Assembly (NCBI GenBank): GCA_031556065.1
Contig: JAVBTR010000104.1
Location: forward strand, 1 to 8,136
Direction: 5' to 3'
DNA length: 8,136 nt
From: JAVBTR01 sp031556065
GTDB lineage: Bacteria > Bacillota > Clostridia > Christensenellales > Aristaeellaceae
The notes below the pieces were generated by a model. That model searched no databases and was not told where the DNA came from. It worked only from the letters and a program-made list of their open reading frames with translations. This document shows, one piece after another, positions 1 through 5,619 of this stretch. Position 1 is the first letter of the stretch, and each line of letters starts with the position of its first letter. A program made the position numbers and the translations under genes.

Positions 1-95
1 TTGTTTTGCGTTTCTTTTCTTATTTCCTGTATCGTTTTCAAGGTTCTTCGCTCTCTCTCTTCCTGCCGCTTCCGCGGCCACCCGTTTGAGTGAGC
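1..95 (-). promoter_or_regulatory. Probable rRNA operon leader (pre-16S), boxA-like element
   Basis: Read on the minus strand, the transcript from the promoter at 102-130 first meets a small hairpin (GCCGC/GCGGC at 65-69 and 74-78, GGAA tetraloop). It then meets GAACCTTGAAAACGAT (31-46), followed by an A-rich run leading off the left edge. CTTTGAAAAC-type boxA antitermination sites followed by an A-rich stretch are typical just ahead of 16S rRNA in Firmicutes. No mature 16S sequence lies inside the window, so the rRNA gene itself is inferred. A tRNA or 5S cluster is the main alternative. Confidence 0.55.
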
Positions 96-101
96 TTGAC
101 T

Positions 102-170
102 ATAATATCACGCCCCCTCTTCCTTGTCAATACCTTTTTTAAGATATTTTTCGACTTTTTTCTGTCTTCT
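102..170 (-). promoter_or_regulatory. Strong minus-strand promoter with UP-like A-tracts (probable rrn promoter)
   Basis: On the minus strand TTGACA (125-130) is followed by a 17-base spacer and TATTAT (102-107). Upstream of the -35 (131-170) lie phased A-tracts with AAAAAA and AAAAA runs, matching an UP element. The strength, the UP element and the boxA-like leader downstream together suggest a stable-RNA promoter. The short reading frames crossing this region on either strand are low-complexity chance frames. The remaining stretch up to 330 is AT-rich, and I see no further gene or site in it. Confidence 0.7.
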
Positions 171-336
171 CAAATTGCCGAACATTCCCTGTTTTCGGTG
201 TTTTTTTGTCCGTCTAAATACATATATAACATGACTATTTCGCTTTTCCCGTTCGGGCGGTTCGTGTTTGCTCTGCGCCGTTTTAGACACGCCCTTGAGG
301 TTTTCAATCACACTTTATGTTTGGTTAACAATTCTG

Positions 337-345
337 TGCTATAAT
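337..345 (+). promoter_or_regulatory. Extended -10 promoter for the membrane protein gene
   Basis: TGCTATAAT (337-345) is a perfect TGn extended -10. No good -35 lies 16-18 bases upstream (the best nearby, TTGGTT at 321-326, is too close), which fits extended -10 promoters that do not need one. The predicted start near 352 gives a short leader before the ribosome binding site GAGGTGA (368-374). Confidence 0.6.
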
Positions 346-378
346 ATTTAATGTAATCTTTTTTAATGAGGTGATTTT

Positions 379-1086
379 ATGGAAAACCGCCGCCGTTCCC
401 GCACAGAGCGCTTCATCACCCTTTTTCTGTTTCTGACCCTGGTCGCCAGTATCGTTTTCACTATTGTACGCATTGTTAACACCCCCTCGGTCGCTGTTGG
501 AGGCGAAGATGTAAAAACCAAATCCGATTATGCACTGATGCTCCTGCAATGCACCTTGGGCCTTGTGGTCATGTCCTTGCCAAGCTTCATCGAAAAGCGT
601 CTCAACCTCCACATTCCTTCTATTATGATGATCTTCTTCCTTGTCTTTCTCTATGCTGCCATTTACTTAGGCGAGGTGCGCAGCTTTTACTACTTAATCG
701 CCAACTGGGACGTGATCCTCCATTGTTTCTCCGGCTTCATGCTGGGCTGTCTGGGTTTCTCCTTTATTACTTTGCTCAATAAATGGGAAAAGATTCCCAT
801 GAACCTAAGCCCCTTATTCGTTTCCATCTTTGCCTTCTGCTTTACCCTGAGCCTGGGCGTCTTCTGGGAAATCTACGAATTCTCCTTCGACGGCCTTCTG
901 GGCCTGAACATGCAAAAATTCATGGATGCCAACGGCGTGGCCATGGTAGGCCGGGAAGCCCTTCGGGATACCATGGAGGATTTAATGGTAGACGGCATCG
1001 GCGCCTTCGCCGCATCCCTGGTAGGCTTCATTTCATTAAAATACAACAAGGGCTGGATAGAAAAATTCCAGATCAAAAGAGGTTAA
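379..1086 (+). CDS. Multi-pass membrane protein, YjdF/DUF2238-like
   Basis: A 235-residue integral membrane protein of unknown biochemical role. After a basic N-terminus (RRRSR) I count about six hydrophobic segments, near residues 12-32, 52-69, 80-97, 112-133, 143-166 and 204-222. Polar residues in or beside the membrane fit the DUF2238 (YjdF-like) family: D111 with H115, the WEIYEF motif at 163-168 with E164 and E167, and RDTMEDLMVDGIGA at 196-209 with several Asp/Glu. Such buried acidic and His residues could bind a metal or carry protons, but this is inference. The ATG at 379 has GAGGTGA at 368-374 and follows an extended -10 promoter, so the start is well supported. It appears monocistronic: the next gene is on the other strand, and a hairpin follows 20 bases after the stop. 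Confidence 0.8.
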   Translation: MENRRRSRTERFITLFLFLTLVASIVFTIVRIVNTPSVAVGGEDVKTKSDYALMLLQCTLGLVVMSLPSFIEKRLNLHIPSIMMIFFLVFLYAAIYLGEVRSFYYLIANWDVILHCFSGFMLGCLGFSFITLLNKWEKIPMNLSPLFVSIFAFCFTLSLGVFWEIYEFSFDGLLGLNMQKFMDANGVAMVGREALRDTMEDLMVDGIGAFAASLVGFISLKYNKGWIEKFQIKRG

Positions 1087-1105
1087 AAAACCAACGGACA
1101 AACAA

Positions 1106-1137
1106 AAGGGCCGCCCGGTATGCTTCGGGCGGCCCTT
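1106..1137 (-). terminator. Intrinsic terminator between convergent genes
   Basis: Perfect 11-base-pair stem AAGGGCCGCCC (1106-1116) with GGGCGGCCCTT (1127-1137), extended by one G-C and one G-T pair around a TATGCT loop. Read on the minus strand the hairpin is followed by TTTTGTTTG, a good T-tract, 12 bases after the stop of the peptidoglycan-binding protein gene. On the plus strand the tail is only TTAAATT, so it probably also stops the convergent membrane-protein gene but less efficiently. Confidence 0.85.
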
Positions 1138-1149
1138 AAATTACCATCT

Positions 1150-1644
1150 TTACCTTAGCTCAATAATCTTTTTCCATGTCTTTTTGCCAACGATCCCATC
1201 CTGGGTTAAGCCATACTTCTTTTGAAATTTCATCACAGCCGCCTTGGTATCATCATCAAAAACACCGGTGATTTCAAGCTCTGTATCCATAATGGTGTTC
1301 AAATTACGCTGCAGGGTTTGAACGGCAGCCACCTTTGAACCATGCTTTAGGGTGGGAAACGCATCCTTGCCCTGGCCGCCGGACAGCTTTGTTTTGGAAA
1401 GAAAGCTGCTTCTCACATAGGCGGTTCCGCCATCATAAGCAATCTTCGTCCAGCCTGTTTTTAAACGTTCTTTCACCGTGACCTCGTCGTTTCTAAACAG
1501 ATGCCCGATAACCTCCCCCTTGTAGCTGGCTTCCTTGCGGACGTTCAGATCAGAACGCAGGGCCACCTTTACATAATCGGCAAGGGCGAAATTCGCCGTA
1601 AACAAGAGTACCACTACCAAAAGAATGCTGCAGAACCGTTTCAT
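1150..1644 (-). CDS. Secreted SH3-domain and peptidoglycan-binding protein
   Basis: A 164-residue exported protein that probably binds the cell wall. Residues 1-22 form a classic signal peptide: MKR, a hydrophobic core, and an ALA cleavage motif before D23. Residues 26-85 look like a bacterial SH3 domain (LNVRKEAS near 33-40, GWTKIAY, AYVRSSFLS). Residues 97-162 match the PG_binding_1 three-helix domain: G102, VQTLQRNLN, the GVFDDDTKAAVMKFQ segment at 127-141, and the DGIVGKKTW segment at 149-157. No catalytic hydrolase, amidase or NlpC/P60 domain follows, so this is a stand-alone binding protein or an adaptor, not an autolysin. The ATG at 1644 has GGAGGTGG (1649-1656) four bases upstream. 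I find no consensus promoter in the 146-base gap before it. A terminator follows at 1106-1137. Confidence 0.88.
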   Translation of the reverse strand: MKRFCSILLVVVLLFTANFALADYVKVALRSDLNVRKEASYKGEVIGHLFRNDEVTVKERLKTGWTKIAYDGGTAYVRSSFLSKTKLSGGQGKDAFPTLKHGSKVAAVQTLQRNLNTIMDTELEITGVFDDDTKAAVMKFQKKYGLTQDGIVGKKTWKKIIELR

Positions 1645-1790
1645 ATTGCCACCTCCATAATCTAGTGCCGTATTAAAATACGCTATGCTGTTTTGACCTG
1701 GGCATTGTTTGCAAAATACTATATGCTATTTAGATTTACCAAAAAATGCCACCCTGAAAGACTTATAGCTATTTTAGCAAAGTATTGGGT

Positions 1791-2672
1791 TTATTTCAAG
1801 AGCAAATGATTAAGTGCTTCCGGCAGCGGCGCTTCCGCCTGAATCGTTTCCCCCGTAATAGGATGGATGAAGGACAAAAACGCCGAATGCAGCGCAAACC
1901 GGCCTTGAATCTCGGCTAATTCCCTGCCGTAAATATAATCTCCCGCCACAGGACAGCCCAGGCTTTCCATATGCACCCGAATTTGGTGGGTGCGGCCTGT
2001 TGTAAGGCGCAGCCAAACCAAGGCTCTTGCTCCGCAGTTCTTTTCCACCCGGTACTCGGTGATGGCTACCTTCCCATCAGCGCGGATCATTCTTTTAATG
2101 GTGCTGCCCTCCACCCGGCCAATGGGCTTTTCGATAATACCCATTTTGGGCTCCGGCACGCCGTCGGTTACAGCCAGATAAGTGCGCACAAAGGTATCCG
2201 TGTGCAGCTGCTTTTGCATCAGCGCATGAACATAACCGGACTTAGCCACCACCATCAAGCCGCTGGTGCCCTTGTCTAAGCGGTTCACCGGGCGAAAAAT
2301 AAAATCTGCTGGCCGCCCAAAGTACTGAAACATGGCGTTTTCCAAGGTGTCGCTGAACTTTCTCGTGCCCGTCTGGCTGGCCATGGGCGCGGGCTTGTCC
2401 ACCACGTAAAGGTGCTCGTCCTCATACATCATGGGCACATACCGTTCATAGGCGGCCACCTGGTAGCCCGGGGCTTCCATTTCCGTCAATACCAGCTCCT
2501 GCCCGGCGCGCACCTTATCGTTGGCAAAGGCGTTCGCTCCGTCCAGGCTCACCCCGCCGTTAAATTTCATGCGGGAATAGCGGGTGTTAGACACCTTTAG
2601 CGTGCCCAGCACCACGTTTTTCACCGGCCAGCCGTTTTCCGTTTCTTCTATTATATGTATAATCTGAGCCAT
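1791..2672 (-). CDS. RluA-family RNA pseudouridine synthase
   Basis: Isomerises specific uridines to pseudouridine in rRNA or tRNA; the target base cannot be told from sequence. Numbering from the ATG at 2672 (293 residues), residues 1-75 resemble an S4-like RNA-binding module. The catalytic domain has RLDKGTSGL at 131-139 with catalytic D133, and GRTHQIRVH at 226-234. The residue before RLD is Asn (N130), where most RluA proteins have His. A longer frame opens with TTG at 2690, inside the upstream ATPase gene. I prefer the ATG because it lies one base after the ATPase stop (TAG-C-ATG), suggesting translational coupling, while the TTG has no visible ribosome binding site. It is the last gene of the T-box-controlled transporter operon, an unusual but not unknown hitchhiker. 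No convincing terminator follows. Confidence 0.9.
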   Translation of the reverse strand: MAQIIHIIEETENGWPVKNVVLGTLKVSNTRYSRMKFNGGVSLDGANAFANDKVRAGQELVLTEMEAPGYQVAAYERYVPMMYEDEHLYVVDKPAPMASQTGTRKFSDTLENAMFQYFGRPADFIFRPVNRLDKGTSGLMVVAKSGYVHALMQKQLHTDTFVRTYLAVTDGVPEPKMGIIEKPIGRVEGSTIKRMIRADGKVAITEYRVEKNCGARALVWLRLTTGRTHQIRVHMESLGCPVAGDYIYGRELAEIQGRFALHSAFLSFIHPITGETIQAEAPLPEALNHLLLK

Positions 2673-2673
2673 G

Positions 2674-3447
2674 CTAATTTCCGCACTCAATGGAAATATC
2701 AGTAAACACCTTCAGCACATCCTCCACCACCAAGTTCTTTTTTGCTTCCCCGGCCTTATCCATAATGGCCCTGCCCTGGTGCATCATCAAAAGCCTGTCC
2801 CCATATTCCACGGCGTAGCGCAGGTTATGGGTCACCATCAGGGTGGTCAGCTTCTTTTCCCGCACCAGCTTATCGGTTAAGGCCATAATCAGGTCTGCGG
2901 TCTTGGGGTCCAGGGCGGCGGTGTGTTCATCCAGAATCAAGAACTCAATAGGCGTCATGGTGGCCATCAAAAGGGCCATGGCCTGTCGTTGGCCGCCGGA
3001 AAGCAGGCCCACCGGCACATACATTTTATCCTCCAGGCCCAGGTTCAGTTGGGCCAACAGCTCTCTGTAATGGTGGATTCTTCTTTTATTGGTGCCTTTC
3101 TGAATCCCAAACTGCCCGCCCTTGTTGTCTGCTAGGGCCATGTTTTCCAAAATCGTCATGGTGGCACAGGTGCCGGCAGATGGGTTCTGGTACACCCGGC
3201 CAATGGTTTTATAGCGCTTGTATTCCTCTATTTTAGATACGTCTGTGCCACAGATCAGCACACTGCCCCCATCCTTTGGCACACTGCCGCAGATAATATT
3301 CAGCATGCTGGTTTTGCCCGAGCCGTTGGAGCCCACCACGGAAACAAACTGCCCTTGTTCCACCGTCAAATCGAAATCCTTGAACAGGCACATTTCGTTC
3401 ACCGTGCCGTTATTGAACATTTTATTGATATGCCGCAATTCAAGCAT
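2674..3447 (-). CDS. ABC transporter ATP-binding protein (TrpZ-like, COG1101 type)
   Basis: A 257-residue ATPase that powers the permease encoded just upstream. All ABC motifs are present: Walker A GSNGSGKTS (39-47), Q-loop Q87 in VYQNP, signature LSGGQ (149-153), Walker B FLILDE (169-174) with catalytic E174, and the switch His H207 in VTHN. The family is the ATPase of a three-part importer (binding protein, LivH/LivM-like permease, ATPase) often called 'uncharacterized ABC transport system' and, in streptococci, TrpXYZ. The ATG overlaps the permease stop by 8 bases (CATGCTTGA context), and AAGGTGAAG lies just upstream, so the two are translationally coupled. The assignment to tryptophan rests on the upstream T-box, not on this protein. 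Confidence 0.92.
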   Translation of the reverse strand: MLELRHINKMFNNGTVNEMCLFKDFDLTVEQGQFVSVVGSNGSGKTSMLNIICGSVPKDGGSVLICGTDVSKIEEYKRYKTIGRVYQNPSAGTCATMTILENMALADNKGGQFGIQKGTNKRRIHHYRELLAQLNLGLEDKMYVPVGLLSGGQRQAMALLMATMTPIEFLILDEHTAALDPKTADLIMALTDKLVREKKLTTLMVTHNLRYAVEYGDRLLMMHQGRAIMDKAGEAKKNLVVEDVLKVFTDISIECGN

Positions 3448-4315
3448 GGCGCTTCACCTTCTTTACCTTCAAATTCCCGGCCACCAAAATGCCCAGGAAT
3501 AATACCGCCGTCACCAGCCGCATATCCATAGGGGCAAGGCCCAGGGACAGGGCAATGGAAACGCAGGCCTTATAAATAACGGAACCGATAACCACAATGG
3601 TGGTGCCCTTTAGTACACTCACCTTGCCAAGCAAATTCAGCCCGATAATCACCGATGCCAGCCCTGTTACCAGGGTGCCTGTGCCCATGGAAATATCGAA
3701 GAACCGCTGGTGCTGGCACATCACCGCTCCGGCCAGAGCACAAAGGGCGTTGGCGATCATCAGTCCCTGAATCTTTACCAGCCCGCCATCCTTGTTTAAA
3801 ACCGTTACGAAAACCGGGTTATCCCCCACCGCCCGAAGGAGGTACCCTGCCCGGGTCTTAAGAAAGATATCCAGCAAAAGCTTCATCAGCACCATAATTA
3901 AAAAAATGATCACCACGGTGGTATAGGGCTTCATAAAAGCCGGAAGGGCTTTGGTGAACGCGTTTTGAAAGAGCGTCTCTCCGGCAAACAAGGGCAGGTT
4001 GGCCTTACCCGCAATCCGCAGGTTAATGGAATACAGCCCTGTCATGGTAATAATGCCAGAAAGCAAATCCCGCACCTTGCATTTCACATGAATCAGTCCT
4101 GTTACAGCCCCCGCCGCGCCCCCGGCTAAAAAAGCGATGGGCAGCGTCAACGCAGGAGCCACGCCCTTCACCGTTAAGATAGCCGATACCGCCGCTCCCA
4201 AAGGGAAGGACGAATCCACCGTCAAATCGGGGAAATCCAAAATGCGGTAAGTGATCAATACGCCCAAAGCCAGTATGGCGTAAATCATGCCCTGTTCAAG
4301 TATCCCAATAACCAT
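3440..4315 (-). CDS. ABC transporter permease (TrpY-like, COG4120 type)
   Basis: A 291-residue integral membrane permease of the branched-chain amino acid type (BPD_transp_2). I count eight to nine hydrophobic segments, roughly 6-24, 36-50, 53-75, 83-98, 132-152, 185-202, 215-230, 238-256 and 265-281. The segment KTRAGYLLRAVGDNP (153-167) is the cytoplasmic coupling loop that contacts the ATPase, and the C-terminus is basic (KVKKVKRH). The start is the ATG at 4315, with GGAGGCG at 4321-4327 five bases away. An ATG further upstream at 4378 is in frame, but it would place the T-box and terminator inside the gene and is rejected. In related operons a lipoprotein substrate-binding protein precedes this gene; here the T-box leader runs straight into the permease, so the binding protein must be encoded elsewhere or be dispensable. 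Confidence 0.9.
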   Translation of the reverse strand: MVIGILEQGMIYAILALGVLITYRILDFPDLTVDSSFPLGAAVSAILTVKGVAPALTLPIAFLAGGAAGAVTGLIHVKCKVRDLLSGIITMTGLYSINLRIAGKANLPLFAGETLFQNAFTKALPAFMKPYTTVVIIFLIMVLMKLLLDIFLKTRAGYLLRAVGDNPVFVTVLNKDGGLVKIQGLMIANALCALAGAVMCQHQRFFDISMGTGTLVTGLASVIIGLNLLGKVSVLKGTTIVVIGSVIYKACVSIALSLGLAPMDMRLVTAVLFLGILVAGNLKVKKVKRHA

Positions 4316-4327
4316 ATACACGCCTCC

Positions 4328-4360
4328 AAAATAAAACGCCCCAAGCATTTGCTTGAGGCG
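4328..4360 (-). terminator. T-box regulated terminator
   Basis: On the minus strand CGCCTCAAGC pairs with GCTTGGGGCG (hairpin 4337-4360, one T-G wobble, AAAT loop) and is followed by TTTTATTTT (4328-4336). Its 5' arm contains CTCAA, which is shared with the alternative antiterminator helix. It ends directly before the permease ribosome binding site. Confidence 0.9.
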
Positions 4361-4600
4361 GCAATACCGCGGTACCACTCAATGGACTAAAAGCCCAATC
4401 TTTCAGCATACAAACATATGCCCCCTTCTTATAACGGGTAGGGTCCCCGTCCTTTTATACTAAGCGCTGGCGCTTTTCCAAAAGGCCCTCGAAAGTCCAT
4501 TCATCCCCGGGCCTGCCGCAGCGCTTCCACCACCGGCTGCTCTCTTTAGGCTGGCAAATAGCGACTACTTCTCTTTCTCAAAGGTTTGGTTTCATTGCCT
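4328..4600 (-). promoter_or_regulatory. T-box riboswitch leader, predicted tRNA-Trp specificity
   Basis: Senses uncharged tRNA and allows readthrough into the transporter operon. On the minus strand I see, in order: the Stem I 5' side with GAGAAAGAGAAGTAG; the AG-bulge AGAGAGC and distal GGTGGTGGAAG; and a specifier segment GAATGGACTTTCGAG. The last aligns base for base with the GAAAGGCATTCTTGAG segment of the B. subtilis glyQS leader, putting TGG (4497-4499) at the codon position followed by the expected purine. Smaller hairpins follow, including GCATA/TATGC (Stem III), then the T-box GAGTGGTACCGCGG (4367-4380), then the terminator. TTGAG at the T-box can pair with CTCAA in the terminator 5' arm to form the antiterminator. 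The variable T-box base is U, which pairs with discriminator A73, or with G73 (usual in bacterial tRNA-Trp) only by wobble. Confidence 0.92.
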
Positions 4601-4603
4601 CAA

Positions 4604-4632
4604 ATGATACAAAAGGAACCAGCATTTGTCAA
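4604..4632 (-). promoter_or_regulatory. Consensus promoter of the T-box/transporter operon
   Basis: Minus strand TTGACA (4627-4632), 17-base spacer, TATCAT (4604-4609). The predicted start near 4597 lies just ahead of Stem I of the T-box. The high match to consensus fits a leader whose control comes after initiation, by attenuation. Confidence 0.88.
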
Positions 4633-4682
4633 GTAAAATCCGTTTCCAAATATTAAACCTATCCCCGGCATTCTATGGCGCT

Positions 4683-4688
4683 TATAAT
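4683..4688 (+). promoter_or_regulatory. Putative -10 of the signal peptidase gene
   Basis: TATAAT at 4683-4688, 31 bases before the signal peptidase start, with no recognisable -35 or TGn extension at the expected distance. It lies about 50 bases from the -35 of the divergent T-box promoter, so the two promoters would share a short control region. Confidence 0.45.
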
Positions 4689-4719
4689 AAACATACCTAA
4701 AAAGTGAGGTGATGAAACC

Positions 4720-5232
4720 ATGCTCCCCATCCCCGTAAAGCCAAAGAAACGTTTTTCCCACGCGTTCATGGCCATCCTTGTCATCGCCATGTTCTTTGTG
4801 GTTTTCGAGCCTGTTCGGGTGGATGGCCGCTCCATGGCGGAAACCTTGGATAACAACGAGCTGCTGTGGGTCTCCCGCATCGATTACCTTTTAAGCGAGC
4901 CCAGCCGCTTCGATGTGGTCATCTGCCGCTACCCGGGCCGGGAAGGAAAGCAGTTCGTCAAGCGCCTGGTGGGCCTGCCGGGGGATACAGTGGAAGTAAG
5001 GAACACCACCCTTTATGTAAATGGCGCGGAGGTTGAGGAGGACTATATTCATTACCCCGCCAACTATTATTACGAACCCTATACGCTTGGTGAAAATGAA
5101 TACTTCGTCCTAGGCGATAACCGTTCCAACTCCAACGACAGCCACACCGTAGGCCCCCTCAAACGCAGCCAAATCATCGGTCACGTCTTAAACGTATTTT
5201 ATCCCTTCAACAGGATGAGAAGCATGCAATAA
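4720..5232 (+). CDS. lepB: Signal peptidase I
   Basis: A 170-residue type I signal peptidase that cleaves signal peptides from exported proteins at the outer face of the membrane. It has a short basic N-terminus, one membrane anchor (about 13-29), and then the catalytic domain. Box B is GRSMAETL (36-43) with nucleophile S38. Box D is KRLVGLPGD (81-89) with general base K81. Box E is LGDNRSNSNDS (131-141). Length and the single anchor match the compact Bacillus SipS-type enzyme rather than the larger E. coli form. GTGAGGTGAT ends six bases before the ATG, which supports the start. It appears monocistronic and divergent from the T-box operon. A natural client is the secreted SH3 protein encoded at 1150-1644, though any exported protein would serve. 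Confidence 0.95.
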   Translation: MLPIPVKPKKRFSHAFMAILVIAMFFVVFEPVRVDGRSMAETLDNNELLWVSRIDYLLSEPSRFDVVICRYPGREGKQFVKRLVGLPGDTVEVRNTTLYVNGAEVEEDYIHYPANYYYEPYTLGENEYFVLGDNRSNSNDSHTVGPLKRSQIIGHVLNVFYPFNRMRSMQ

Positions 5233-5266
5233 CCAAACCTAATACAAGTTTTCCTTTACGAAGAGC

Positions 5267-5308
5267 GCGAGAACCGCTTTGCTTTTTCAAAAGAAAAGCG
5301 GTTCTCGC
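5267..5308. terminator. Long near-perfect hairpin between lepB and the oxidoreductase operon
   Basis: GCGAGAACCGCTTT (5267-5280) is perfectly complementary to AAAGCGGTTCTCGC (5295-5308). The inner bases continue the symmetry (CTTTT/AAAAG) with one G-A mismatch at 5281/5294. It begins 34 bases after the lepB stop, as a terminator would, but the plus strand continues AAATATAAAAC and the minus strand GCTCTTCG, so neither side has a T-tract. It may be a Rho-type or pausing barrier, an mRNA-stabilising hairpin, or a protein site. Confidence 0.55.
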
Positions 5309-5342
5309 AAATATAAAACTCGTATATATTTTGTTTTTTGCG

Positions 5343-5372
5343 TTGACTTTCATTTTAATGCGTGTATATAAT
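5343..5372 (+). promoter_or_regulatory. Promoter of the 2-oxoacid:ferredoxin oxidoreductase operon
   Basis: TTGACT (5343-5348), 18-base spacer, TATAAT (5367-5372); TATATA at 5365-5370 would give a 16-base spacer. The short leader holds AAGGAGGT (5388-5395), seven bases before the ferredoxin-like gene. I see no riboswitch or obvious operator between promoter and gene. Confidence 0.8.
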
Positions 5373-5402
5373 AATTGGAAGCCGATGAAGGAGGTAAAAG
5401 TC

Positions 5403-5606
5403 ATGGCAAAAGTAACGATTTCAAAGGATGGCTGCAAGGGATGCGGGCTTTGCGTGAATGCGTGCCCGAAAAAGATTCTTGCGCTGTCTAAGGATATCAA
5501 TGTAAAGGGCTATCATCCTGCGGAGATTACGGATGAAGGCGCCTGCATTGCTTGCGCGTTTTGCGCCACCATGTGCCCGGACGCTGTTATTAAGGTAGAA
5601 AAGTAA
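5403..5606 (+). CDS. 2-oxoacid:ferredoxin oxidoreductase delta subunit (2x[4Fe-4S] ferredoxin type)
   Basis: A 67-residue bacterial-type ferredoxin subunit that passes electrons from the catalytic subunits to free ferredoxin. Two complete cluster motifs are visible: CKGCGLCVNACP (11-22) and CIACAFCATMCP (48-59), each CxxCxxCxxxCP, giving eight ligands for two [4Fe-4S] clusters. The start is the ATG at 5403, preceded by AAGGAGGT at 5388-5395; an upstream in-frame extension would read through the promoter and is rejected. It is the first gene of a four-gene operon and lies 13 bases ahead of the alpha subunit. Its codon use differs somewhat from the next genes: GCG is its commonest Ala codon (4 of 9), where the alpha subunit clearly prefers GCC. 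VorD or KorD would be the usual symbol depending on substrate. Confidence 0.93.
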   Translation: MAKVTISKDGCKGCGLCVNACPKKILALSKDINVKGYHPAEITDEGACIACAFCATMCPDAVIKVEK

Positions 5607-5619
5607 AGGAGAATGCACC

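Noticed and set aside
90..344. Overlapping short reading frames on both strands in the left intergenic region
   Set aside because: They cover the probable rrn promoter and UP element, have low-complexity composition, no ribosome binding site and no recognisable domain.
1657..1790. Palindrome CGTATT/AATACG (1669-1682) and repeated AAAATAC (1675 and 1713) upstream of the SH3 protein gene
   Set aside because: Short, AT-rich and only loosely repeated; no paired -35/-10 could be fixed around them, so a promoter or operator call is not supported. I also saw no convincing terminator for the transporter operon here.
2673..2690. TTG start for the pseudouridine synthase, six codons upstream
   Set aside because: No ribosome binding site is visible and the frame would overlap the ATPase gene by 17 bases; the ATG one base after the ATPase stop is more likely, though the TTG is not excluded.
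4316..4378. N-terminal extension of the permease by 21 residues from an upstream ATG
   Set aside because: It would translate the T-box terminator hairpin and its T-tract; the ATG at 4315 has a proper ribosome binding site and starts at the conserved membrane segment.
5331..5402. N-terminal extension of the ferredoxin-like subunit
   Set aside because: The extension covers the promoter (5343-5372) and the ribosome binding site; the ATG at 5403 gives a normal-length subunit.
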